Positions 1 through 10,695 of a stretch of DNA of 45,014 nt are shown piece by piece. The notes beneath the pieces were generated by a model, which worked only from the letters and a program-made list of their open reading frames with translations, did no database searches and had not been told where the DNA came from. The stretch spans positions 1 to 45,014 of the forward strand of contig NAVB01000210.1 in NCBI GenBank assembly GCA_002179805.1. Direction: 5' to 3'. The position numbers and the translations under genes were made by a program. Origin of the DNA: Acanthamoeba lenticulata (Eukaryota; Discosea; Longamoebia; Acanthamoebidae). Every line of letters begins with the position of its first letter. Within the stretch, counting starts at the first letter, position 1.

Positions 1-318
1 AGCCTTGTTTTGACGGGAGATGCCACAATGGACCTCACCAAGGAAAAACCTGATAAAGGCGCTATTGTTGCTGTTGCTGGTGAATCTGATGAGATTTGGC
101 TTGGTGTTGTCCAGCGTACCACTCGCACCCGTATCTATCTGAACTGGCTGCAAAAAGGAGACGACGACATTTGGCAAAGAATGGATGGTGACGCTGACTT
201 TGTTTCTTATTCTACTCTTCTTCATCCTGATGTCGCCCTTGATCTTGACAATCGCATCAGGCCTTCTTTATGGTCTCGTCTTGAAATACTTAGAACAAAA
301 TGGTCTGAAGATGTATGA
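1..318 (+). CDS. Unrecognised reading frame, probably cut by the window edge
   Basis: The frame is open from base 1 and stops at 316-318. The first ATG in frame is at 28, giving 96 aa if the gene begins there, but no upstream stop lies in the window, so it may be the 3' end of a longer gene. The protein is mixed in charge, without membrane segment or signal peptide, and contains a beta-rich stretch (EIWLGVVQ, TRIYLNWLQ) that superficially resembles small chromatin-reader or BAH-like folds found in some transposon proteins. I cannot assign a family. It lies next to palindromic repeats and transposon debris, so a mobile-element origin is possible but is inference. Confidence 0.35.
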   Translation, partial: SLVLTGDATMDLTKEKPDKGAIVAVAGESDEIWLGVVQRTTRTRIYLNWLQKGDDDIWQRMDGDADFVSYSTLLHPDVALDLDNRIRPSLWSRLEILRTKWSEDV

Positions 319-374
319 ATTGGGTGCGTCTATTTTATCATCTTTACAACTCACTGAACAAGCCGAATTTGGGT

Positions 375-394
375 ACCGCGTACGCGTACGCGGT
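375..394. repeat. 20-bp perfect palindrome, copy 1
   Basis: The sequence ACCGCGTACGCGTACGCGGT is its own reverse complement. It is very GC-rich inside AT-rich surroundings and recurs exactly at 418-437, 43 bp further on. It lies just after the stop of the first reading frame. Confidence 0.9.
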
Positions 395-417
395 CTGGTT
401 AATATACAAGCGTCAGC

Positions 418-437
418 ACCGCGTACGCGTACGCGGT
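418..437. repeat. 20-bp perfect palindrome, copy 2
   Basis: This is an exact second copy of the palindrome at 375-394. Both copies are followed by TCT, while the spacer and other flanks differ, so the duplication is confined to the palindrome and a few bases around it. Confidence 0.9.
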
Positions 438-479
438 CTCGTTTTTTACCTGTGGCCCCCGCGATTTTTAAATTTTCTT

Positions 480-840
480 CTTTTTGAAATAAACATCCAA
501 TTCGCGTCATCCACCTTTTCTGATAAACTCTAATTTATCCTTTTTTGGTTTTTTTGTCTTCAATCAAACAACTTACCTAATTTAAAATATTTATAATAAA
601 TCTCGTTTTATTTTATTTTTCTAAATGCATTTAATTTATTTTATGTAATTTTATTTTTGTACTTAATATGCATAATAAGCATGTAATATTATTTTCACTT
701 ACGTAAAAATGCTTGTATTATCAGTTTAATGTGGTTAAAATGCTTTTATATAAATCAAATGGAGGTTTATTGCCTTATTGTTAATTTTGATTCCATATTA
801 TTTCACCAGTCATTTTTGACCTCTCATTTCAAATGAGCCC
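480..840. other. AT-rich non-coding stretch
   Basis: The composition drops sharply to long T/A runs with scattered GC, unlike the GC-rich genes further right. I see no convincing reading frame, RNA gene or repeat in it. It separates the palindromes from the tandem repeat and may be part of an inserted element. Confidence 0.5.
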
Positions 841-854
841 ATGTTAAAGGAGAC

Positions 855-1511
855 ATGTTGGACGAGGGCTGGGGCAGCACGTGGGACGGTGGCGCGGTGG
901 CCGAAGGAGGCACGTTGGATGAGGGCTGGGGCAGCACGTGGGACAGTGGCGCGGTGGGCGAAGGAAGCACGTTGGACGAGGTCCAGGGCAGCACGTGGGA
1001 CAGTGGCGCAGTGGGCGAAGGAAGCACGTGGGACCAGGCTCGGGGCAGCAAGTGGGATGGTGGTGTGGTGGACAAAGGAGGCACAGTGGACCAGGCCCAG
1101 GGCAGCACATGGGATGGCGGTGTGGTGGATGAAGGAGGCACGTTGGATGAGGGCTGGGGCAGCACGTGGGACGGTGGTGCGGTGGATGAAGGAGGCACGG
1201 TGGACCAGGCCCAGGGCAGCACATGGGACGGTGGTGCGGTGGATGAAGGAAGCATGTTGGACCAGGCTCAGGGCAGCGCATGGGACGGTGGCGCGGGAGA
1301 TGAAGGAGGCATGTTGGACAAGGCCCGAGGCAGCATGCAGGACAGTTGTGCGGTGGGTGAAGGAGGCATGTTGGACAGCGCAGTGGACGAAGGAGGCACA
1401 TTGGATGAGGGCTGGGGCAGCGCGTGGGATGGTGGTGCGGGAGATGAAGGAGGCACATTGGACAAGGCCCAGAGCAGCGTGTGGGACAGTAGCACACTGG
1501 ACAAGGCCTGA
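855..1511. repeat. Tandem repeat, 57-bp unit, about 11-12 copies
   Basis: The unit begins near A(C/T)GTTGGAC and is 57 bp (19 codons). Copies differ by scattered substitutions, and one copy near 1366-1395 is shortened to 30 bp. Both strands are open over long stretches: read plus it gives a Gly/Asp/Trp-rich 19-aa repeat, read minus a Pro/Ser-rich one. The minus reading is continuous with a basic stretch (QPKKRTKGKEKEMDE) coded near 1600-1640 and with the transposase remnant upstream on that strand, but it is broken by a TGA at 1268-1270. The coding strand, if any, is undecided. Confidence 0.85.
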
Positions 1512-4199
1512 GGTAGTGGTGTAATTGAGGGTGGTGAAGTGGGTACCAAAGGAGGCAGCTGCTGAAAGAGTGGTGTGAGTGGAGCTTCATCCATTTCTTT
1601 TTCCTTCCCCTTGGTGCGTTTTTTTGGTTGTGCTGGTCCATCCTCATGTGCCCGCTTGCTGGTTTGGGCAGGCTCAGCCACAACCTCCACCCATCCAAAT
1701 CAGTCAGTGTGATCTAAAGCCATAGCATGTGAAGAACGTACCATGGGATCAAGGCCGTGGACATGGTTCTGAACTTGTTGTAGTAGTGTCGCCTTTTTCG
1801 CCCTTGGCAAAGGCTGAATGTTGTGAGCATTCATGTAGACCTTGAGGTGATTGACGACCACTAACCACACAAAAAATGAGTGAAATAACCAACTCAATGT
1901 GTGAGAAGGGGGGGGGAACAACATACAATCACCAACTCAATGTGACTCCACCCAGTCTTGGACCCATTCAGCAGAGACACTGGGAGCCTTGTAAATTGCC
2001 TTGTGTTGCTGGTGTGCAAGTTCACCCCTTCACTCTGTTGCTCCCAGGGTTAGGTGTTGTCACAAAAGGTGAAAAGGGGAGGAGCACATGCTTGTTTCAG
2101 ATATTGCTTTGTGTTTGAGTTCTTTGTGGTGTCTCTGGGTGAAAGCGGTGCGTTTGATGCTGTTATGTTTTTCATGCACTTGAATGAGCTTCTCCCAACG
2201 AGTGACGTGTTCACTGCTGATCTTGAAGCCCAAGTGGTGGTAGAGGTCAAGCAAGCTTTGCTTCCCTGCAAGACCAAATATCTTGAGTAACGGGCGGGTA
2301 CATGAAAATAGAATAAAATCGTACCTTCGTTTCTTTCCAAAATGGTGACATCACAAAGTGGCACGTACATGACTGTCCAGTTTCGGTCTTTGTCTGCTTT
2401 CTTGGCAAGATTACTGAAGAAAGACTCATTCTGGATTGTGGTGAAACCGTGCAGTATCCTGTCATGGTCATCTAAATAACTATTGATCAGTGTGGTCAGT
2501 TGAGCAAGGACCTCTACAGCCTCCACGGGATCTACAAGTGTAGGTGGTTTGTTTTGCTGTGAGTGATGACAGTGAGTGTGGGACTGGTTAGTGATGTGGG
2601 GTATGAAGCCTTTCATATGGTGGCAAAACCCTTCACCGTCATTTATGTAGAGTTTTACCCCTGTATGTGATGGTGAGTAAGAATAAGATAATTATTTTCT
2701 AAAAAAGAGAAGAAACATGTACCTATCAAGAAATGTGCTTTTAGGGCCTTTGGGACAGGTGCAAGAACCGGGTGCTTCTTCGCCAAGCTTTCCATGTTCT
2801 TTTGCAAGCCTTTAGCATGGTGGTTGGGGTCCCGAAAAATGGGTACCTCTTCACCAAGCACACCATGGACAATTGCTTGTAGCCCCGTGTCACCATCAGC
2901 AGTAACCAAAGTCACAGCTAGGCCACTTTCCTGTATTTGTTTCAGTCAACCCCAACTTGTTGTAGATTGTTTTTGTTCAACGCACTTTGAGATGTTGGAG
3001 AAGAACTGCAGATGCGTCCCCTTCTGCTGTGGTTGCTGTTCCCTGGTAGGTCTGGAGAGGGTGTTGTGGAGCACCTGATGCGGTGTCCTTGAGGGTGTGG
3101 TGGCGGCCGATGATCCCTCCTTCACAGCCTACTGTTGTATGGTGAGCAGTGTGCAGCAGATCAGGTTGAAAAAAAAAAAAAAAAAAATACCTGTGTGTGC
3201 ATCGTGGGCAACTGTAGTTGCTTCATTTGCATGCCAGTGTCAGGAAGAGTAGCGTGTGTCTAGTGATATATCCCTAGACTAACGACCTTTTAATTTCTGA
3301 AGTTGTTTTGCGCAAGACGTGTCGGCGAGCACCATCACCCAAGGCCCTACCTGAATTTTTTTTAATGAATAAAAAAACAAATAAAAAATATTGAAAAAAA
3401 TGATAAACGGCTGTACCATCAACTTCATCATGCGAGCATAACCTTTTTTGCTGATCAGAAGAACTCCTCCAGCCAATGTCCAGACCGATTCCATCTGTTC
3501 AAAGCCAAGGCCAAGGAGTCCCCACGCAATTACTAGCCTTGAAGGTGCATCCCTCCGCCTTGTATCTGCCCTTGTTATGGTTGTACTGTTGAACTTGACA
3601 GAGAACTTGCACGCTGGTCGGGAACACTTGATGGTGGTGTAAAAACCACCATTGACCTCACACCACTCAGAATATTCCTGTGAGCCAAACTTAGCACAAA
3701 AAGGGCACACAAACAAAGAGATGAGTGAAGTAAACTGGTTCAATTCAATCATGGCCCAGGAGTGCTTGGGTGTGCTTTTGACTTGCGCCCTTGTTTGCAC
3801 ATGGCGTCAGGGAGGAAATGCACTTCAACACCATAAGCCGCGGTGAAACACTGCCCACCGATCCCATCATTTTTGCTCTTTTCTCTCTTTGTGTGCAGCT
3901 GCAGCTCGGACTTGTCTTCGTCGTTCTTCTTCTTGCGCTTGGCATTCTTGCTCTTGTTGGGCAAGGGCTCATTGTTCAGCTTCCATCTTCTGAGCTCAAA
4001 CAGCTTGTCGTTGAGCTGACCTCCGCTCAACCCACTTTTTTTGTCTTTTTTTTGTTGACGCCCTTGAGTCTACAAATGTAAACGCCTCATGAGGGGGTCG
4101 CTCCATCTTTGCTCTCGTGGCTGGGCAAGACGTAGTGTGGGCGAGACAAAGGCTGGTTCCTCGAAGAGTTTGCCGCAAATTGCACCAAGGCGCCCACAT
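1268..4199 (-). pseudogene. Degraded Mutator-like DDE transposase
   Basis: Fragments follow in the right order on the minus strand but in shifting frames. About 4030-3750 gives a Lys-rich leader (RKKKNDEDKSELQ). About 3760-3420 gives a CPFC...C zinc-ligand pattern followed by RLVIAWGLLGLGFEQMESV, which resembles the conserved block of Mutator-type transposases. About 2940-2710 holds TADGDTGLQAIV and IFRDPNHHAKGLQKN, like the Asp-bearing DGD and following His segment. About 2490-2300 holds the C-terminal NESFFSNLAKKADKD block. Downstream come a SAP-like helix pair (LKVYMNAHNI, KKATLLQQVQNHV, near 1760-1840) and the basic/repeat tail. Frame changes, internal stops and a poly(A) tract make a functional protein unlikely, although some gaps could be introns. 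Family assignment is by motif memory only. Confidence 0.6.
3169..3187 (+). repeat. 19-bp poly(A) tract
   Basis: An uninterrupted run of 19 A on the plus strand lies inside the transposase remnant, between the zinc-ligand block and the DGD block. It may mark a past insertion or simple slippage. Confidence 0.9.
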
Positions 4200-4448
4200 T
4201 GCTCAAATGTTTTTTCCTGCCGAGAAAGCTGCACCGCATACTTCAAATCGTGATCCCGTCACCCCCCGCACGGTGCTCATTTTTTTTTTATTTTGAGAGT
4301 ACACTGCCCCCTTAAGGCGACATCAAACAGCAACAATTATTTGTACACCACGGGCTCCAACGTGTGTAATCTGCAGGTAAAATCTGTCAAAACCATACAT
4401 CATATTATATAGTTTTCGAAAGGGCGTTTTGAGAGAATTACAAGCGAA

Positions 4449-4519
4449 GCATCCGTGGTCCAGTGGCAAGATTTCCGCCTGCCACGCGGGAGACCCGGGT
4501 TCAATTCCCGGCGGATGCA
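4449..4519 (+). tRNA. tRNA-Gly (anticodon GCC)
   Basis: A complete 71-nt cloverleaf can be folded. The acceptor GCATCCG pairs with CGGATGC, with discriminator A at 4519. The anticodon stem CCGC/GCGG encloses the loop CTGCCAC with anticodon GCC at 4481-4483, and the T arm CCGGG-TTCAATT-CCCGG carries the internal B box. There is no intron. The A box TGGTCCAGTGG lies in the D arm. It closely matches eukaryotic tRNA-Gly(GCC) and marks the border between transposon debris and the gene-dense region. Confidence 0.95.
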
Positions 4520-4525
4520 TTATTC

Positions 4526-4530
4526 TTTTT
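4526..4530 (+). terminator. Pol III terminator of tRNA-Gly
   Basis: A TTTTT run begins seven bases after the tRNA discriminator base, the usual RNA polymerase III stop signal. Confidence 0.8.
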
Positions 4531-4848
4531 ACTCACCATTCTGATTGTTACCTCTTCACCCAGAGAGCTACCGGCACCTGATGTTTACACGTCAGGTGCC
4601 CTGCTTGTGGGTCTTTAGTGTTTGATCTTGCAAAGGCGCCAGTTCTAGCCCAATTTTAAGACAGGCTGTATTGACGCACTTTACAGCTCCTCTTGCTAGC
4701 CAACCGCTCAATGGGCGACATGATCTCAGATATACAGATATATATATGTGGGGCCCAGGACTGACCTCCTCCACACGCAGGAGGGAAGTGGACGAAATGT
4801 GGGCCGGGCACTGTCTGAATGATGAACGTGATGAGCCGCGGCCGGCTC
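4531..4848. other. Intergenic region upstream of the Jonah-type gene
   Basis: It contains a GGCACCTGATG/ACGTCAGGTGCC inverted repeat near 4572-4599 and a short AT dinucleotide patch near 4732-4747. No supported gene was seen. Confidence 0.5.
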
Positions 4849-4855
4849 TATAAAA
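4849..4855 (+). promoter_or_regulatory. TATA box of the Jonah-type wall protein gene
   Basis: TATAAAA lies in a GC-rich context 97 bp upstream of the start codon at 4952, a spacing that leaves room for a 5' leader of about 70 nt. Confidence 0.7.
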
Positions 4856-4951
4856 CCTGAGAATGTAAGCATGGTGTCATTCACACCAAACACGCACACC
4901 TAGGTGCAAGTGGCTATCTGCTCCAACGGTTTCGCGCACACTTGCATCCTC

Positions 4952-7900
4952 ATGACGCTCTTCACCAAGAGCCTCAGGATACCTCTCGTCGCAGTCTTCC
5001 TGCTCTTGTCACTCGCCTGTTCCTGTACGAGCTCTTCCTTTTTCTTTTCTTTTCTTTTTGCTCTCGGCGTGCTTTGGCCTCACGCCAGCCACACGCGCGC
5101 GATTGTGCAGACGCCCAAGGCAACGGTGTTGTCGTGGTCGGGACTGGCCTCTCGAACTCTTCGCCGTCGGCGTCGGCATCGGCCAGCAGATCGCCCTCTG
5201 CGTCGGCTTCGCCCTCTCCCTTAGCCTCAGCTTCGGCTTCAGCCCAGGCCAGCAGGTCGCCAGCTGCATCGGCCTCTGCTTCTGCCTCTGCGTCAGCCAG
5301 CAGGTCTCCTTCGGCCTCAGCCTCAGCCTCAGCCTCAGCCTCAGCCTCAGCCTCAGCCTCAGCCTCGGCCTCGGCCTCGGCCAGTCGGTCGCCTTCAGCT
5401 TCAGCGTCGGTCTCGCCCAGTCCTCTGCCGTCACCCACGATCGTGGGGGCGCCCGTGGTCGGGCCGGGCAACTGCACCACTGCCCTGTTTGACGGCGCCC
5501 AGAACTTTGACACCGTCGTGTTTGGTTCGTCCCTCCAGCCCTCGGTCTCGTTCTCTTCCAATTGATTGCCGAACCGATGTAAAATCAGGTAATGTGGCGA
5601 TCATCAACGGCCAGTTCGCCGGCCGCCTTGCTGTAAACGGCTCGGCCAAGTACGATTCCATTTTCCGTCTTCATTTCTTTGCTCACTTGACCAACGCCGT
5701 TCTACTATGACGCTGCAGCATGACTCAGTACGGAGTGGCCAACTCCCTGACGTGCACGCCGACCGACGCACGTGACTTCAACCTCATCGTGTCCGGCAAC
5801 CTGGTGCGCTTGACCTGCTCCTGCTTCTGCTTCTGCTTCTGCTGCTGGTGCTTCTTAGATTGACACCTTCACGCATGGCCACTGACCCGTGTCCGTCTGG
5901 CCCAGACATCGACCAACGGCCAAGTTGCGTGCGGCAGCGCGCTCGTGGGCGGGACCGTCATCAGCCCGCCCAACTTTGGCCAGGTCAGCCAGGGCGCTGG
6001 CGTGGTGCAGGGCTTCTCGTCGTCGGCGGGCACTTCCGGAATCGACTTTGCGACAACGTTCAACACGCTGCTCTTCGCCAACCAGCAGCTCTGCAGTCTC
6101 TCCTGCCTCCGTGCGTGCTCCTTTTCCATATTATTATTAGTATTTATATTTATATTTATATTTTGTTTTTTTTCTTATCAATTTATTTTGTTTGTGATGT
6201 AGAGGCCAGCATCAGCGGGTCGGGCGCGGTATCGTTCACGTTCAATGAGACCAACAACCTGTATTGCATCAACGCCGCCGACGCGTCGCGAGCGACCTCC
6301 TTCAACTTTGTCAACTTCCCGTCCGGCTTCAACGGGGCGATCTCCATCAACATCCTCGTACGTGCCGTCGTCCCCATCTGCCACATACACCCTAGTTTTA
6401 TGTTTTGATTTTATTTTTCGTTTTTTTTGTTTGTTTTTTGATAATTATTTAACCATATTTCTTCAACTTGCACAGGGTGCCGCGAGCGAAACGGTCACGT
6501 TGTCCTCGGCGGCGACAAACCTGGGCGTCGTGCGGCCCACTCAGATCGTGTGGAACGCCTGTAACGGGCTCACCGTCCGGCTCTCGAGCTTCACGCTCTT
6601 TGGCTCTCTCCTGGCGCCCGGCTCCGTGCTCGAGATTAGCAACGGCCAGCAGACCGGCATCACCGTGTCACGCTCGCTGACGGCCAACGGCTTCCAGAAG
6701 GTCCTCGGGCCCTTCTCCGGCTTCTTCTGCCCCACGGGCTCGCCCTCGCCTATCCCCTCGCTCTCGCCGTCACCCTCACCGTCGGCTTCGGCCTCTGCAT
6801 CAGCTTCAGCTTCGGCTTCGCCGTCGCCTTCACCCTCGGCCTCGACTTCCGCCTCCGCCTCTCCGTCGGCTTCGGCTTCCGCCTCGGCCTCGGCATCTCC
6901 GTCTGCATCGGCTTCTGCCAGTCCCTCAGCTTCGGCTTCCGCCTCGGGCTCTCCTTCGGCCTCCGCCTCTGCTTCGCCCTCTGCCAGTGCTTCGGCCTCG
7001 GCCTCAGCCTCGGCATCTCCTTCAGCCTCGGCTTCGCCTTCCGCCTCGGGCAGTCCGGTGGCCTCTGCCTCTGCGTCGCCGTCAGCCTCTGCTTCGGCCT
7101 CTGCCTCTGCTTCGCCCTCTGCCAGTGCTTCGGCTTCTGCGTCACCCTCTGCCAGCGCTTCGGCCTCTGCATCTCCGTCGGCCTCTGCTTCGGCCTCTGC
7201 GTCGCCCTCTGCCAGCGCTTCGGCCTCGGCCTCTGCTTCACCATCGCCTTCGGTGTCCGCCAGTCCGTCGGCCTCGGCTTCCCCCTCGGCGTCAGCTTCG
7301 GCCTCTGCATCACCGTCGGCCTCGGTCTCGGCTTCTCCGGCTGCTTCGGCTTCAGGATCCCCGGCGGCTTCACCCTCGCCCTCGGCCTCGGGCGCCGCCA
7401 GCCCGTCGGCCAGCGCAGCGGCGTCCCCCTCGGCCGGCGCCTCCCCGACAGCATCTCCCTCGGCCGCGGCGTCGGCCTCCGCCGCGGCCAGCCCGTCGGC
7501 CAGCCCGCCGGTGGTGGGCTCGCCCGCGCCGCAGCCGCCAATCATCGGCAACGTCAACTGTGTATCGCCCGCCGAGCGCGTCGCGGCGCTGGACGGCGCC
7601 GCGGGCTTTGACACGTTCATCCTTGGCGCCGGGCCCAACAGCCTCATCGCCAACAACGGCCAGTTTGGCGGGCGCGTAGCGACCAACGGCAGCGCCAGCC
7701 TGTCCCTGTTCGGGCTGGGCGCCGAGCTCCGGTGCGCCGCCAACGACTCGGGCGCGTTCAACCTCATTGTGCGCGGCAACCTGTCGGCGAGCAACGGCCA
7801 ACTCTTCTGTGGAAGCGCGTTCGTCAACGGCTCGGTCACCGGCACGCTGTCGCTGGGCCAGAGCGGCCAGGGGGCCAACGTGACGCAGGGCAGCGACATC

Positions 7901-10563
7901 CTCACGCTCGAGCCGGCGGTCAACTTCACCGGCGCGACCGAGAACTTGACGCGCATCAACGCCCAGTTGTGCGACGCCAACCTCACCCCGTGCGAACAGG
8001 CCGCCGTGGACCCGTTCGGCATCGTCACCTTTGCCTGGAGCAACGCCTCGAGCCAGGCCCAAGTCTTCTGCCTGGACGCCGCCCTTGCGTCGCGCGCCAC
8101 ATTCTTCCGCTTCGAGCCGCCCTCCAACTTCTCGGGCGTCGTGGTCGTCAACCTCAGGGTACGTCGGCACTTCGTCCCCAGCCGTTGTGACATTCCTGAC
8201 ATTCCACCGTCTTGTGCAGGGCGCCGAACCGGGCTCGGCGCTGCGCCTGTCCAACGTGGCCATCGCGGCCCCGGGCCTGAACGCCACCCAGATCCTGTGG
8301 AACGCGTGCAACCTGACCTCGATCCAACTCTCGGCCATCCAGCTGTTTGGCTCGCTCCTCGCGCCCGCGGCCAACGTGACGCTCTCCAACGCCCAGCAGA
8401 TCGGCTCCACCGTGGCGCTGGCCTTTAGCGGCAACAGCTTCCAGAAGTTGCTGGCGCCGTTCCTCGGCGACATCTGCCTCCAGCCGCCCTCGGCCCTGCC
8501 TTCGATCTCACCCTTGCCCTCTGGCTCAGCCTTGCCCTCGGCGTCGGCCCTGCCCAGTGTGAGCGCCAGCCCGACCATCGTCAGCTCGCCCATCCCGTCG
8601 GCATCCCTCTCGCCGAGTCCGTCCGCCGCGGCTTCGGGCTCCCCATCGGCCGCGGCCTCGCCTTCTGCGTCTGCTTCAGGCTCACCTTCGGCCTCCGGCT
8701 CGCCGAGTCCTTCGGCCACCCCATCGGTGTCAGGCTCTCCTTCGGCTTCGGCCTCGGCCTCAGCATCTCCGTCTGCATCGGCTTCTGCCAGCCCCTCGGC
8801 TTCGGCTTCCGCCTCGGCCTCGGCTTCAGCCTCTGCCTCAGTCTCCCGATCGCCAACTCTCCCGGCGACACCGTCAGTGTCGGGCTCTCCCTCTCCCTCT
8901 GCCTCGCCCTCGGCTTCTGCCTCGCCCTCTCGCTCACCGACTCTCTCGGCGACTCCGTCGGTGTCAGGCTCCCCCTCGGCTTCAGCTTCGGCTTCGGCCT
9001 CTGCCTCTGCATCGGGCTCGCCTTCGCGTTCGGCCTCGCCCTCTGCTTCGGTGTCCGGCTCCCCGTCTCTCTCAGCAACCCCGTCGGTGTCGGGCTCTCC
9101 CTCGGCATCGGCATCAGCCTCGGCATCGGCATCGGCATCGGCGTCCGGCTCCCCCTCAGCTTCTGCCTCGGCGTCGGGTTCGCCTTCACGCTCGGCCTCG
9201 CCGTCGGCGTCGGGCTCGCTTTCACCGACACCCTCGGCCTCTGGCTCGCCGTCAGCCTCCCGCTCCCCGTCGGGGTCACCGTCAGCGTCGCGCTCTCCGT
9301 CTGCCTCGGCGTCGGCGTCGGCCTCAGCTTCAACCTCGCCTTCGGCCTCGCCGTCGGCTACAGGTTCGCCGTCCCGCTCACCGACGGCCTCGCCCTCGGG
9401 CCTGCCCATCGTGGCCGGCGGCGTAGTGGGCTCTGGCAACTGCACCAGCCCCCTCTTTGGCCCGGCCCAGCCCTTCGACATCTTCCTGCTCGGTCCGCAC
9501 GCTTTCTACATTCCCAACTTTTTCCTCCTCTTTTTCTTCCTTTGTACGTCTGAGCTGACTGGAGAGCCTGCTCCTTTGGCTGCGCAGGCGGCGCCAACAC
9601 CACGACGGCGCTCAACATGGCCAACGGCCAGTTCTCGGGACGCGTAGCGGTCAATGGCGGCGCGCGCCTGAACCAGTTCGGCATCGGGGCCAACCTGGCC
9701 TGCAACGCGGTGAACGCGTCGAGCTTCAGCCTCATCGTGCAGAACGACCTTGTACCCCGCCCGCCTCGTGGCCTTTTCCTATGAGGCGCTTCGATCGAAA
9801 CTGACCACCAACCATTTCTGTCCAATTCTGCAGAACGCGACGGCGGGCGAGATCTTCTGCGGCAGCGCGCTCGTGGGCGGCAACGTGACCAACGCGCCCT
9901 CCTTCGCCCAGGCGGCCCAGGGCGCGAGCGTCGTCAACAGCGACGTCGCCATCTCCGGCCTCGACTTTGCCGCGGCCACGACCTACTTCCAGGGCGTGAA
10001 CCGGGCTGTGTGCGCCCTCAACTGCACCAGTACGCTGCTCTGACCCCGTCCAATGGCAACCCGTGAGTAAAATTTTCGATGGAAAATTAACTCGGCGCGT
10101 CTTGTTTGGCGCATGTGCAGATGTCACGCTCAGCGCCTCCAACGAACTCCGGTTCACCGGCAACGGACAGAACAGCACGCAGATCTTCTGCGTGCGGGCG
10201 GATGACGTCAACCAGGCCACCACCATCGTCTTTGACTTCAACTCGGCCAACTTCACGGCGCCCGTCGTGGTCAACATCCTGGGCAACGCGACGGCGGCGA
10301 TCACCACGACAGTGAGCTTCAGCACGGCGGCCATCCAGAGGAGCGGCCTGCTCGCCGAGCAGCTGATGTGGAACGTGTGCGGCTCGCTCGACATCACCAT
10401 GTCCCAGTTCCAGTTCATCGGCTCCCTTTTGGCGCCCACCAGCGGCCTGACCGTCACCAGCGCCGAGCAAGAGGGCATCACCGTCGTGGCCACGCTCTCT
10501 GGCCAGAACTTTGAGAAGCGACTGGCGCCCTTCAGTGGCTTCTTCTGCCAAAACCTGCCGTAA
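4952..10563 (+). CDS. Secreted protein with three choice-of-anchor A modules (Jonah-type cyst wall lectin)
   Basis: Eleven exons splice in frame to 1,586 aa: 4952-5024, 5111-5524, 5589-5649, 5720-5813, 5906-6110, 6203-6357, 6476-8158, 8220-9492, 9588-9751, 9834-10029, 10121-10563. A signal peptide (MTLFTKSLRIPLVAVFLLLS) leads into Ser/Ala/Pro spacers at about residues 41-134, 422-679 and 985-1289, each followed by a choice-of-anchor A module (about 145-421, 689-985, 1294-1586). Each module has the NGQF.GR...NGSA start, a LxCGSA(L/F)V.G block and an ending like WNxCN...FGSLLAP...F.GFFC. There is no C-terminal membrane or GPI segment, so it is probably secreted. Acanthamoeba Jonah(3) lectins, known from the cyst wall, have this three-module plan; binding to wall cellulose/chitin is therefore inferred, not seen. 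The start is chosen for the signal peptide and upstream TATA box. Confidence 0.85.
5159..5440 (+). repeat. Ser/Ala/Pro-coding low-complexity spacer 1
   Basis: It is built from in-frame TCG/TCC/TCT-GCC/GCT/GCG (Ser-Ala) codon pairs with Arg-Ser-Pro interruptions, including an almost pure GCCTCA run at 5320-5370. It codes the first flexible spacer of the wall protein. Confidence 0.85.
6736..7510 (+). repeat. Ser/Ala/Pro-coding low-complexity spacer 2
   Basis: This is a degenerate SASASPSAS repeat between modules 1 and 2. Synonymous codons are mixed, so the protein repeat is kept while the DNA is only partly repetitive. Its last part is richer in Ala/Gly/Pro. Confidence 0.85.
8485..9405 (+). 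repeat. Ser/Ala/Pro-coding low-complexity spacer 3
   Basis: This is the longest spacer, with a higher-order unit that recurs as SPSASASAS...SRSPTL(S/P)ATPSVSGSPS, visible near 8845-8900, 8930-8970 and 9060-9100. Confidence 0.85.
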
Positions 10564-10609
10564 GCAAGGGCCACACCAGCAGCTTTCCTTTTCCGAAGAA
10601 TTCTTTTCC

Positions 10610-10615
10610 AATAAA
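10610..10615 (+). terminator. Polyadenylation signal AATAAA of the Jonah-type gene
   Basis: AATAAA lies 46 bp after the stop codon, followed by A-rich sequence, and 80 bp before the next start codon. Confidence 0.6.
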
Positions 10616-10695
10616 CCAAATTAAAAACAAGGAAATGGTTCAATACAAAAAGCGAACCGAGGCGCAACACGGCAACACAAAACAACACTGACCCC

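Noticed and set aside
844..1698. Cys/Pro/His-rich minus-strand frame across the 57-bp repeats
   Set aside because: It is a third-frame reading of the same repeat, with no conserved features. The Pro/Ser frame is the one continuous with the basic stretch.
5009..5434. Arg/Leu/Pro-rich minus-strand frames opposite the first spacer
   Set aside because: These are shadows of the plus-strand codon repeat and intron 1.
6541..9481. Very long minus-strand open frames (up to about 700 codons) rich in Glu/Ala/Asp
   Set aside because: They are the antisense of Ser/Ala/Pro codon repeats, which remove stop codons on the other strand. They have no start context, introns or domains, and the plus-strand spliced model explains the region.
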